Source: Rhodobiaceae bacterium (GTDB taxonomy: Bacteria > Pseudomonadota > Alphaproteobacteria > Parvibaculales > Parvibaculaceae). From it: a DNA stretch of 64,000 nucleotides. Positions 28,553 to 37,027 of the stretch are shown here, one piece after another. The notes beneath the pieces were generated by a model. That model searched no databases, had not been told where the DNA came from, and saw only the letters and a list, made by a program, of their open reading frames with translations. The translations under genes and the position numbers were made by a program. The stretch lies in contig JAAWWE010000002.1 of NCBI GenBank assembly GCA_021404525.1, forward strand, positions 1-64,000, in the 5' to 3' direction. Numbering within the stretch: the stretch's first letter is position 1; each line of letters starts with the position of its first letter.

Positions 28553-29104
28553 TTGGCAAAAGCATTGCAGTTAAAGCCGCTAAACCTGTTTGTGGATCCG
28601 GGAGTTGATCTGGTTGATCGGCGCTTGAAAGATCTTCTGACATATTGGCAGGACAAAAGCGCCGAGCGCGACATGCCGGCCCGCATGGATATCTCGCCAG
28701 GGGATCTCGTGACGCACTTGCCCCGCCTGGCTCTCCTGAACGTGACGATCGAAGGAGACGAAGGACCTCAGTTCAGCGTTCGCCTGTCAGGCACCGGGAT
28801 TGATGATCTATTAGGATCAGATCACCGTGGCGCCGGCTTGAATGACCTTTTGCCTTCGGCCTCAGCCAAGTTGGTCTCGGCAGCTCTGGGGGCTTTGGTG
28901 GAACACAAGCGGCCCATGCGGTTCTTCGCTCAGGCGCGCCTGCCGGGCAACCCGGCAGCGAGCGTTGAGGGATTGGCGCTACCGCTAGGCGTTGAGGGTG
29001 GGCCGGTAAACATGATCCTGATCGAGACCGTATCCATCCGCCAGTCGGATTTGATCCAGTTTCCAGATCTCGAATATCAGGAATTCGCAGAGGTCGCGTC
29101 CTAA
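28553..29104 (+). CDS. PAS_5-type single-PAS protein, function unknown
   Basis: 183 residues from a TTG start (GAGAAGGGTG upstream; no ATG fits). The sequence ...RRLKDLLTYWQDKSAERDMPARMDISPGDLVTHLPRLALLNV...FSVRLSGTGIDDLLGSDHRGAGLNDLLP matches the small alphaproteobacterial proteins with a PAS_5 domain (PF07310), which have no attached output domain. Such proteins are abundant paralogues in Parvibaculum-like genomes and have no settled role. Stand-alone gene. Confidence 0.75.
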   Translation: MAKALQLKPLNLFVDPGVDLVDRRLKDLLTYWQDKSAERDMPARMDISPGDLVTHLPRLALLNVTIEGDEGPQFSVRLSGTGIDDLLGSDHRGAGLNDLLPSASAKLVSAALGALVEHKRPMRFFAQARLPGNPAASVEGLALPLGVEGGPVNMILIETVSIRQSDLIQFPDLEYQEFAEVAS

Positions 29105-29120
29105 GGCAGCGTGTGTGGTG

Positions 29121-30125
29121 TTATTTGCCGGAGGTAAGCTGAAGGAAGACGTCTTCCAGTGCAGCTTCTTCTGTCGACAGGTCTGCAATCTCAATGCCTG
29201 CGGTACTGATATCCCCAAGGAGCGCTGACATGGAATCCACGTCCGGGTTGTAGACAAGCGCGAGATCTCCATCATCGCGCAGCACAGCACCGCGGTTCGA
29301 AAGCGATGCAGGCACAGCTGAAAGAGGGGCGGCAGGGCGAATAACAACGCGTTTTTCGTCAATTCGAGCGAGCAGATCGGGCGTCGATTCACACGCCACC
29401 ACTTCACCATGATTGATGATAGCGATCTGGTCGCAGAGCGCCTGCGCCTCTTCCAGATAGTGGGTGGTGAGAACTACTGTGGTACCGCGGGCGTGAAGCT
29501 CTTCAATATGTTCCCAGAGCTGACGCCGCAATTCGATGTCGACACCCGCCGTGGGTTCATCGAGCACCAGAATGGGGGGATTGTGGACCATCGCCTTGGC
29601 CACCAGAAGCCGTCGCCGCATACCGCCGGAAAGGGTGCGAGCATAGGCATCTGCCTTATCTGCCAGCCCCATGGCCTCCAAAATCTCCATCGTGCGGCGC
29701 TCGGACTTCGGAACGCCGTAGAGACCCGCTTGCAGCTCCATCGCCTCATAAGGCGTGAAGAACGGATCAATATTGAGCTCCTGCGGGACAATCCCGATAG
29801 AGGCACGGGCCTGGCGTGGATTGACGTCCGTATCAAAGCCCCAGATGGTAGCGGATCCGGATGTCTTCATAACGAGACCGGCGAGAATATTGATAAAGGT
29901 CGACTTGCCGGCGCCATTGGGCCCGAGCAGCCCGAAAAACGATCCTCGGGGAATGGAAAGATTGAGGCTCTTCAGTGCCTCTTTGGCAGGCTGACCGTTG
30001 GCGGCCTTATAGACCTTGCGGAGATTCGTTGCCTCAATGGCAGCGGGCTGACTGCCACCAGGGGCGGGCTCACGGGGAGCGGGCACTTCGGCAATCTCTG
30101 TATCGTCTGTGATTCCGTGCGCCAT
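29121..30125 (-). CDS. ABC transporter ATP-binding protein, drug/lipid exporter type
   Basis: 334 residues. After a ~30-residue Pro-rich leader come Walker A GPNGAGKST, Q-loop, signature LSGGMRRRLLVAKAM, Walker B ILVLDEPTAGVD and H-loop TTHYLEEA, plus a C-terminal extension (VVIRPAAPLSAVP...). This is the DrrA/NodI/CcmA-type architecture, exporting lipids, polysaccharide or drugs with a separate ABC-2 permease. No permease gene is adjacent on either side, so it is an orphan in this window. Divergent from polA with about 120 bp between. Confidence 0.9.
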   Translation of the reverse strand: MAHGITDDTEIAEVPAPREPAPGGSQPAAIEATNLRKVYKAANGQPAKEALKSLNLSIPRGSFFGLLGPNGAGKSTFINILAGLVMKTSGSATIWGFDTDVNPRQARASIGIVPQELNIDPFFTPYEAMELQAGLYGVPKSERRTMEILEAMGLADKADAYARTLSGGMRRRLLVAKAMVHNPPILVLDEPTAGVDIELRRQLWEHIEELHARGTTVVLTTHYLEEAQALCDQIAIINHGEVVACESTPDLLARIDEKRVVIRPAAPLSAVPASLSNRGAVLRDDGDLALVYNPDVDSMSALLGDISTAGIEIADLSTEEAALEDVFLQLTSGK

Positions 30126-30242
30126 CTGTTTTCTCCCAAGTCTCGGCCATTCTGCGGGCCGCTCATCGTCGCCTTCGGTGTTCTACACCCTTCCGTGGTC
30201 GCGGCCATAATGCCATATTGCCGGTCTTAACGGTGAAGAACC

Positions 30243-33197
30243 GTGAAGAGCAACAAGGCGGGTGGTATGGCGGCGAAGAAGAAGCAAAAAGAAGCACCGG
30301 CTGAAGCCGGAAAGATGGGGACAGAAAAGCCGCTCGGCAAGGGGGATCACCTCTTTCTAGTGGATGGATCGGGCTATATTTTCCGCGCCTATCACGCATT
30401 GCCGCCATTGACCCGCAAGTCTGACGGGCTGCCGGTCGGCGCCGTTCATGGCTTTTGCAACATGCTCTACAAGCTCATCGAAGACACAAAAGATGAGTTC
30501 GAGCCGACTCACCTCGCCGTCATTTTTGATGCCTCCGGGAAGACGTTTCGGAACGACATCTATGGGGAATATAAGGCCCATCGCCCGCCGGCCCCTGAAG
30601 ACCTGGTCCCCCAGTTCGGCCTGATCAAGGACGCGGTCCGCGCTTTCTCCGTGCCCTCCATTGAGATGATGGGCTATGAGGCCGATGACCTGATCGCGAC
30701 CTATGCAGCGCAAGCCCGCGATGCAGGCGCGCGGGTCACCATCGTGTCTTCAGACAAAGATCTGATGCAGATGGTGGACGATCAGATCGACATGCTCGAC
30801 ACCATGAAGTACCGCACCATTGGCCCTGCAGAAGTAGTCGAGAAATTCGGTGTCGGCCCAGACAAAGTGATCGATGTTCAAGCCCTCGCCGGTGACAGCG
30901 CAGACAATGTGCCAGGCGTCCCGGGCATTGGGGTAAAGACGGCAGCGCTCTTGATCAATGAATATGGCGATGTGGACACGCTGTTGGAGCGTGCGGAAGA
31001 AATAAAACAACCCAAGCGTCGACAGAATCTGATCGAGTTTGCCGACCAGGCACGCATTTCCCGTCAACTGGTGACACTTGCTCAGGATGTGCCCATTGAA
31101 GAGGGCATGGAAACCTTCGGACTTCGGGACCCCGATCCGGTGACGCTCATTGGTTTCTTTAAGGACATGGAATTCAACACGCTGACCCGCCGTGTGGCAG
31201 AACGGTTCGACGTGGACGGCGACGCGATCGAAGCCACGGGTGCCTACGATAATGGAGAGGTGCCCACGCCGAAAAAAACCGAAGGCTCAGCGCCAAAGGC
31301 TGCTGCCAAAGGCGGCACGCCAGGAATTTTCGAGGCGGGTCTCGAAAAGGATTTGGGCAGCCTCACCTATGAGACAGTCACGACGCTTGAGGCGCTTCAA
31401 CCCTGGATCGATGCGGCGTTTGATTTGGGCGAGATTGCGGTCGACACAGAAACAGACTCGCTTGATGCCATGCAGGCGCGCCTTGTCGGCGTGTGCCTCG
31501 CGACCGCACCCGGCAAAGCCTGTTATGTGCCGCTGCAGCACGGGGTTGGCGAAGGGCTGGACTTTGGCGATGGCGCTCCAGATCAGATCCCATTGAAAGA
31601 GGCACTTGCAGCGCTGAAGCCGATGCTGGAAGCGCCATCCGTGCGCAAAATCGGGCAGAACATCAAATATGATCTTCTGGTTTTGAAAAACCATGGCATC
31701 GACCTCGCGCCCGTCGATGACACAATGCTTCTGTCCTACGCGTTGGATGCGGGACGCAACGGCCATGGCATGGATGAACTTTCCGAGCTTCACCTTGGCC
31801 ACAAACCAATTCCCTTTAAAGAAGTCGCTGGCACGGGCAAGAAGCAGATCACTTTTGATCAGGTGCCCATCGACAAGGCCACCGCCTATGCAGCGGAAGA
31901 TGCCGACATCACCTGGCGGCTCTACAAGCTGCTCAAGCCACGTCTGGTTCCAGAGGCAAAAACCACACTTTACGAAACCCTTGAGCGCCCGCTGGTTCCC
32001 GTGCTTACAGAGATGGAAGCCCATGGCATCAAGGTCGACCGTGCGGTCCTCTCGCGGCTTTCAGGTGAGTTTGCGCAAAAGATGGGAGCCATCGAAGCAG
32101 AAGTTTATGAGCTCGCGGGCGAGACCTTTAACATCGCATCGCCCAAGCAGCTTGGGGAAATTCTCTTCGACAAGATGGGACTGCCCGGCGGCAAGAAAAC
32201 TAAGACCGGGGCCTGGTCGACCGACGCAAGCACCTTGGATGATCTGGCCGCGAGCGGCCATGACCTGCCGGTAAAAATTCTGGAGTGGCGTGGCCTTGCA
32301 AAACTGAAAAGCACGTACACCGATGCGCTGCCTGAATTTATTCATCCCGACACGGGGCGTGTCCATACGTCTTACTCAATGGCGTCAACAAGTACCGGAC
32401 GTCTGGCCTCGACCGACCCCAATCTCCAAAACATTCCTGTGCGGACAGACGATGGCCGACGTATCCGAACAGCCTTTGTCGCGGACAAGGGCAACAAGCT
32501 GATCAGCGCGGACTATAGCCAGATTGAATTGCGTCTGGTGGCACACATTGCTGATGTGCCCCAGCTCAAACAGGCCTTTGCCGATGGCATCGACATTCAC
32601 ACCATGACGGCCTCAGAGATATTCAACGTGCCGGTCGCTGACATGGAACCCTCCATTCGTAGGCGGGCGAAAGCGATCAATTTTGGCATCATCTACGGCA
32701 TCTCTGCCTTTGGTTTGGCCAACCAGCTTGGCATCGGCAGAGGGGAAGCAAGTGAGTATATCGATCTCTATTTCGAACGCTTCCCGGGCATTCGCACGTA
32801 CATGGATGAGACCAAGGCGCTCGCCCATGAGCAGGGCTATGTCGAAACCATTTTCGGTCGCCGCATCCATCTGCCTGAGATCAATTCCAAGAATGGTGCA
32901 CACAGAGCATTCCTGGAGCGCGCCGCGATCAACGCACCAATTCAGGGATCTGCGGCGGATGTGATCCGGCGGGCCATGATCCGCATGCCCGAGGCTCTGA
33001 AAAAGGCGAAGCTCGATGCACGCATGCTTCTGCAAGTGCATGACGAACTCATTTTCGAAGTGCCAGAGAAAAAAGCTGAGAAGACCTGCGAGCTTGTATC
33101 GAAGGTCATGATTGGCGCAGCTGTGCCCGCGGTCGACATCTCAGTGCCGCTTGAGGTCGATGCCCGGGCCGCCGACAATTGGGATGAAGCGCACTAG
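30243..33197 (+). CDS. polA: DNA polymerase I
   Basis: 984 residues from GTG 30243; ATG 30267 (MAAKKKQKEAP) is an equally plausible start. Domains: 5'-nuclease (about 35-320, beginning LFLVDGSGYIFRAYHALPPL), 3'-5' exonuclease (about 375-560, with the D401-x-E403 motif in VDTETDSL intact, so proofreading should be active) and family A polymerase. Polymerase motif A is SADYSQIELR, the O-helix RRRAKAINFGIIYG and motif C QVHDELIFEV with D934. It fills gaps and removes RNA primers. A Lys-rich N-terminal extension is unusual but harmless. map follows after 18 bp. Confidence 0.97.
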   Translation: MKSNKAGGMAAKKKQKEAPAEAGKMGTEKPLGKGDHLFLVDGSGYIFRAYHALPPLTRKSDGLPVGAVHGFCNMLYKLIEDTKDEFEPTHLAVIFDASGKTFRNDIYGEYKAHRPPAPEDLVPQFGLIKDAVRAFSVPSIEMMGYEADDLIATYAAQARDAGARVTIVSSDKDLMQMVDDQIDMLDTMKYRTIGPAEVVEKFGVGPDKVIDVQALAGDSADNVPGVPGIGVKTAALLINEYGDVDTLLERAEEIKQPKRRQNLIEFADQARISRQLVTLAQDVPIEEGMETFGLRDPDPVTLIGFFKDMEFNTLTRRVAERFDVDGDAIEATGAYDNGEVPTPKKTEGSAPKAAAKGGTPGIFEAGLEKDLGSLTYETVTTLEALQPWIDAAFDLGEIAVDTETDSLDAMQARLVGVCLATAPGKACYVPLQHGVGEGLDFGDGAPDQIPLKEALAALKPMLEAPSVRKIGQNIKYDLLVLKNHGIDLAPVDDTMLLSYALDAGRNGHGMDELSELHLGHKPIPFKEVAGTGKKQITFDQVPIDKATAYAAEDADITWRLYKLLKPRLVPEAKTTLYETLERPLVPVLTEMEAHGIKVDRAVLSRLSGEFAQKMGAIEAEVYELAGETFNIASPKQLGEILFDKMGLPGGKKTKTGAWSTDASTLDDLAASGHDLPVKILEWRGLAKLKSTYTDALPEFIHPDTGRVHTSYSMASTSTGRLASTDPNLQNIPVRTDDGRRIRTAFVADKGNKLISADYSQIELRLVAHIADVPQLKQAFADGIDIHTMTASEIFNVPVADMEPSIRRRAKAINFGIIYGISAFGLANQLGIGRGEASEYIDLYFERFPGIRTYMDETKALAHEQGYVETIFGRRIHLPEINSKNGAHRAFLERAAINAPIQGSAADVIRRAMIRMPEALKKAKLDARMLLQVHDELIFEVPEKKAEKTCELVSKVMIGAAVPAVDISVPLEVDARAADNWDEAH

Positions 33198-33215
33198 ATC
33201 GCAAGGGGGTCGAAG

Positions 33216-33956
33216 ATGACGGTCGAATCTGAAGAAGAGCTTGAGGGTCTGAAAAAGTGTGGACGTGTCGTGTCAGAGACATTGGCAGCGATGGGCGCTT
33301 ATATGGAACCCGGTATGACCACAGGCGAACTTGATGCCTATGGCCGGGAACTGCTGGAGCGTGAAGGCGCCCGTTCTGCACCGGAACTTACTTATGATTT
33401 TCCCGGTGCGACCTGCATCAGCATCAATGAAGTCTGCGCACACGGCATTCCAGGGGATCAGGTCATCCAGGCCGGCGACCTCGTAAACATCGACGTGTCC
33501 GCCGAACAGAATGGATTTGTCACAGATACAGGCGGCAGTTTCATCGTGCCGCCGGTGCGGGCCGATCACGAAGCACTCTGCAAAGCAACGCGGATCGCAC
33601 GCGACAAAGCCATTCGCTCTGTAAAAGCTGGTTCAAAACTAAACGTGATTGGGAAAACAGTGGAGCAGGTTGCCCGCAAAGGTGGCTATACAATCATTGA
33701 AAATCTGGCAAGTCACGGCGTCGGCCGCTCACTGCACGAAGAACCAGGATCAATTCCCGGCTACTACGACCCGGCTGACAAGCGCCGTTTATGGCACGGT
33801 GCCGTCATCACCATCGAACCATTCCTGTCGACCGGCGCAACCGAGGCAGTTGAACTCGACGACGGCTGGTCGCTCGCCACGCCACCGGGCGTCTTCGCTG
33901 CGCAATATGAACACACACTGGTTGTCACCAAACGCGGGGCGATCGTCGTCACCTGA
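33216..33956 (+). CDS. map: Methionine aminopeptidase, type I
   Basis: 246 residues; removes N-terminal Met from nascent proteins. The five metal ligands are recognisable in order: D in NIDVSA, D in TDTGGSF, H in SHGVGRSLHE, E in TIEPFL and E in QYEHTLV. It sits 18 bp after polA, likely co-transcribed. There is no N-terminal extension, so it is the short type Ia form. It ends six bases from the convergent gene. Confidence 0.95.
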   Translation: MTVESEEELEGLKKCGRVVSETLAAMGAYMEPGMTTGELDAYGRELLEREGARSAPELTYDFPGATCISINEVCAHGIPGDQVIQAGDLVNIDVSAEQNGFVTDTGGSFIVPPVRADHEALCKATRIARDKAIRSVKAGSKLNVIGKTVEQVARKGGYTIIENLASHGVGRSLHEEPGSIPGYYDPADKRRLWHGAVITIEPFLSTGATEAVELDDGWSLATPPGVFAAQYEHTLVVTKRGAIVVT

Positions 33957-33961
33957 TCAAA

Positions 33962-34336
33962 TTAGGCTAGGGCCTTCATGTAGGTGCCAATATCAAAATA
34001 GTCCCGCCAGATTTTGATCTGGCCGCCTTCCATCTCAAAGATGCCAAAGCAGGGTAGGTCAACGGATTTGTCGCCGAGTTTCGTACGGTCGAGACGCTCC
34101 ACCATTACGACATCGTCTTTCGCGATGAGGTTGAGGATGTCCCAATTGGTTTCGGTCCAGTCTTTGGCGAACCCAGCGATAAAGGCCTCAACATTGTCCC
34201 GTCCAGCGACCGGGTCTGTCGGCATATTGTGATAGATGCCATCCTCTGTGAAATAGCTCGCAAGCTCTCTGGCATCGAGCCGGGACCAGGCAGCAATAAA
34301 ATCCCGAATTGTTTTTTCGTTGTCGCTCATGCGCAC
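33962..34336 (-). CDS. Limonene-1,2-epoxide hydrolase-like / SnoaL-fold protein
   Basis: 124 residues, cone-shaped alpha+beta fold of the SnoaL/NTF2 group. Residues matching the limonene epoxide hydrolase catalytic set are present at the right relative spacing: Y35 and N37 (YHN), R81 and D83 (ERLD), W110 and D112 (WRD). A hydrolytic role on a small epoxide is therefore plausible rather than just a SnoaL-like scaffold. Substrate unknown. Two alternative ATGs lie at 34336 and 34330. Confidence 0.75.
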   Translation of the reverse strand: MRMSDNEKTIRDFIAAWSRLDARELASYFTEDGIYHNMPTDPVAGRDNVEAFIAGFAKDWTETNWDILNLIAKDDVVMVERLDRTKLGDKSVDLPCFGIFEMEGGQIKIWRDYFDIGTYMKALA

Positions 34337-34397
34337 ACTCCCTTTTCAAGAAGTGTGCGCATGAACCATCAGTAACGCCAGTGTCTTTTGGTCTATT

Positions 34398-35129
34398 TCA
34401 GGCAGCGCGAAGGGTTTCGCCTGGCGCGGCTCCGTCGAACAAAGCCTGCATACGGCCTACATAGGCCATCAAGGTGGGGTTGGCCGCGACCGCATCCTTC
34501 AACGGACTGGGAATGTCTGGCCCGACAATATTGATCAACATGCCAAAAGCTGTGGCATCGGCGACGCTCGGGCTTCCGCCAAAGAGGAAATCCTGGTCCC
34601 CAAGCACTTGCGCAACCGCGTTAATATCAGAAATGCCAAAGGCGTAGATTTCTTCTCGGCTATGACGGCCTAGGCCATGATGATGAAGTGCGGCCTCCAC
34701 TGTTTTATGCGCTTGTCGGGTGATGAATCCGCGAATGGGCCAGGGAATGTCAGCGAAGAAAATCTCATCTTCCACCTTCGCGTTTGCCGGCTCCATCCAG
34801 CGGCTATAGACCGATGCCCAGTAAAGGCGTTCTTCCAGCATACGCTGTAGCGCATGTGACTGTGCCTTCTGAAGAGGCGTGAGATGCCGGTCCAGGTCAA
34901 CTCCGCGGGTTTTTTTCAGGTGCTCCAGAATGAGGACGGTGTCACCGAGGATGAGCCCATTGTCATCAATGAAGGGGAGTTTGCCTTTGGGCCCCTTTGC
35001 TGGATTGTCGACCTCTATCCGTTCATGGCCGACTCCTGCCAACCGCAGAACAGTCATAAGCTTTACAGCAAACCCGGAAGGATCGGGGGTTCCGGGTAGG
35101 CAATCTCTAAAGGTGTGAAGGCGGATCAT
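34398..35129 (-). CDS. Glutathione S-transferase-like protein (Faxc/metaxin-like type)
   Basis: 243 residues. Thioredoxin-fold N-terminus (VKLMTVLRLAGVGHERIEV...GKLPFIDDNGLILGDTVLILEHL), with the cis-Pro (KLPF) and a substrate-binding-like acidic/Thr turn. The C-terminal helical domain (SVADATAFGMLINI) has the typical N-capping Asp. The overall pattern resembles the failed-axon-connections/metaxin-like branch. Enzyme activity is not assured because no clear catalytic Ser/Tyr/Cys is evident at the N-terminus. Divergent from the WYL regulator, which may control it. Confidence 0.8.
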   Translation of the reverse strand: MIRLHTFRDCLPGTPDPSGFAVKLMTVLRLAGVGHERIEVDNPAKGPKGKLPFIDDNGLILGDTVLILEHLKKTRGVDLDRHLTPLQKAQSHALQRMLEERLYWASVYSRWMEPANAKVEDEIFFADIPWPIRGFITRQAHKTVEAALHHHGLGRHSREEIYAFGISDINAVAQVLGDQDFLFGGSPSVADATAFGMLINIVGPDIPSPLKDAVAANPTLMAYVGRMQALFDGAAPGETLRAA

Positions 35130-35239
35130 TTTTCAGTCTCCTCGATGCGTATCAGGGCGAGTCTTTCTTGATGTGAGGAGAGAATACTGACACGCTCCTG
35201 ACACCCTGCTGTCAGGAGCCATATGCGAGGCTACCGATT

Positions 35240-35941
35240 ATGAGACGTGCTGATCGACTGTTCGACATTATCGAATTTTTGCGCCGCCACCGCAGAGTGG
35301 TGACGGCAGCTGAGCTTGCGGAAAAAATGGAAGTTTCCGTCCGGACCATATATCGCGACATAGCGGACCTACAGGCAAGTCGTGTCCCCATTGATGGGGA
35401 GGCAGGCCTTGGCTACTTGTTGCGCGACGGATATGACCTGCCGCCTCTCATGTTTAACGAGGAGGAAGCAGAAGCGTTGGCCCTTGGCGCGCGAATTGTG
35501 GCCGCCTGGGGAGACGACGAACTGGCAGAGGCGTCTAAAGCGGTGCTGGCGAAATTAAGAGCCGTGTTGCCTCGTGACCTGAAAGCACAATTCGATGCAC
35601 TAGGTGTGATGGCGCCGCCCGCACACTATCAGGAAGAAGTCGTGATCGATCTGGCACGCGTCCGTCGAGCGGTCCGCAACAAAAAGAAGATCCGGTTCGC
35701 CTACGCCGACAAGGGGGGCAAGGCCTCAATGCGGACGATCTGGCCGCTCACGCTTTCCTTCTACGGCGCTGTCTGGACCGTTCCGGGGTGGTGCGAGCTC
35801 AGAAAAGACTTCCGTGTTTTCAGGGCGGATAGAATGCGGGATTTGGAGGTGCTGAATGAGCGTGTGCCATCAGACTCCGATAAGAACCTGGCCGCCTACC
35901 TAAAGACCGAAGGGGTGACAGATATCGGGTCGCTGACCTGA
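35240..35941 (+). CDS. YafY-type HTH/WYL-domain transcriptional regulator
   Basis: 233 residues. N-terminal winged helix (RADRLFDIIEFLRRHRRVVTAAELAE...VSVRTIYRDIADLQ), then a WYL ligand-sensing domain (LARVRRAVRNKKKIRFAYAD...GWCELRKDFRVFRADRM). Proteins of this class bind nucleotides, nucleic acid ends or small ligands and often act on an adjacent divergent gene. Here that is the GST-like gene 110 bp away. Confidence 0.88.
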   Translation: MRRADRLFDIIEFLRRHRRVVTAAELAEKMEVSVRTIYRDIADLQASRVPIDGEAGLGYLLRDGYDLPPLMFNEEEAEALALGARIVAAWGDDELAEASKAVLAKLRAVLPRDLKAQFDALGVMAPPAHYQEEVVIDLARVRRAVRNKKKIRFAYADKGGKASMRTIWPLTLSFYGAVWTVPGWCELRKDFRVFRADRMRDLEVLNERVPSDSDKNLAAYLKTEGVTDIGSLT

Positions 35942-35956
35942 ACATCTGCGATTCTC

Positions 35957-36556
35957 TTAAGTCGGATTTGCGCTCACTGTCTCTTTCGAAAGCAGAGTAA
36001 CTGTCGACGAGGCAATAACGCGGTGGCACATATCTACGGAGAGCACTTGCTCGAAACGCAGCTGATCCCACATCTGAAAAGAGTAGAAGGCTTCAACGCT
36101 GTGTCTGACATCTGGATCAGCTGCAGCAACTTCCGGCAGGGCTGACCAGAGACGCAATCGTTGGCTTTGTGTATGTGCCGAACGAAGGGCATTGGCCTCT
36201 TCTTCTGTCTTGGCTCGAGAGATGTAGAAGAGCAGATAGTTCCGGTTCTCTTCATATATCGTGCCCTGCGCTTTCGCGTAGGCCCGTGCCCGCTCCTCCA
36301 GCGTGCCTTCGATCTTTGGCACCACTAGGTCCACGTCAAATTGCTCCGACATGAACCCCATCGCTGTATCAAAGAGCCCATCCATATCGTCGAAGTGACG
36401 AAACAAAGTGCGCACAGCGACGCTCGCCCGCTCGGCGATCTCTTCGCCGCGTGGTTGAAGATTGCCTTCTTTGATCAATTCGAACAGCGCGAGAACGATC
36501 CTCTCGTGCGTACGCAGGCCTCTATCGGAGCGCCCGTCGCTTTGCTGCGCGGCCAT
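35957..36556 (-). CDS. TetR-family transcriptional regulator
   Basis: 199 residues from ATG 36556 (MAAQQSDGRSDRGL), chosen because GGAGGGGG lies just upstream. The frame extends to 36703, but that leader overlaps an operator and looks non-coding. Helix-turn-helix at about residues 20-60 (EEIAERASVAVRTLFRHFDDMDGLF). It faces away from the DUF1302 pair. Two similar inverted repeats lie in the 471-bp interval, making it the likely regulator of the first DUF1302 gene. Confidence 0.85.
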   Translation of the reverse strand: MAAQQSDGRSDRGLRTHERIVLALFELIKEGNLQPRGEEIAERASVAVRTLFRHFDDMDGLFDTAMGFMSEQFDVDLVVPKIEGTLEERARAYAKAQGTIYEENRNYLLFYISRAKTEEEANALRSAHTQSQRLRLWSALPEVAAADPDVRHSVEAFYSFQMWDQLRFEQVLSVDMCHRVIASSTVTLLSKETVSANPT

Positions 36557-36702
36557 TCCCCCTCCAAAATTCTCCCCTCTGACCCCCCCAGGCCAGAATC
36601 TCCAGGCAACAAGATAGCGAAGGAATGCGACGACGGCGAGCATTTGCGATGGGCAATTCGACAATGTGATCCAGCTCGTCAAATTTGACCAAAAACGTGT
36701 CA

Positions 36703-36719
36703 TGTCAGATAAACTGACA
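36703..36719. promoter_or_regulatory. Operator copy 1, TGTCAG-N5-CTGACA
   Basis: Perfect inverted repeat TGTCAG ATAAA CTGACA between the TetR gene and the DUF1302 gene, 147 bp upstream of the TetR start. Confidence 0.7.
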
Positions 36720-36873
36720 ATATTTTGATCCCCAAATCTTTACGGAGCGGCCAACTGGTCGTCCTGGCAAATCAAAAAAATCTCCAAGAATGGCTTAAAA
36801 AAAAGGAAATAGATATTTCAGTTAGATATCTAGATCTAAGAATTCCGTTGCAAAAAGGAGACTCTTGAAGAGA

Positions 36874-36890
36874 TGTCATAATAACTGACA
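36874..36890. promoter_or_regulatory. Operator copy 2, TGTCAT-N5-CTGACA
   Basis: TGTCAT AATAA CTGACA: same arms (one mismatch) and same 5-bp AT-rich spacer as copy 1, 171 bp away. It lies 138 bp upstream of the DUF1302 start. The rest of 36557-37027 is AT-rich promoter-like DNA with no gene. Confidence 0.7.
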
Positions 36891-37027
36891 ATTACGAATT
36901 GACAGATAGAATGACATTCTTGTTATCTGTGCGTTACCAGAAGGACTGCGTGTGCCTTTCGGAGTTGCTTATGTGAGGTGAGCTGGCTTCTCGACACGCA
37001 GACAGTGCCAAAAAAGGGGGGGACCCA

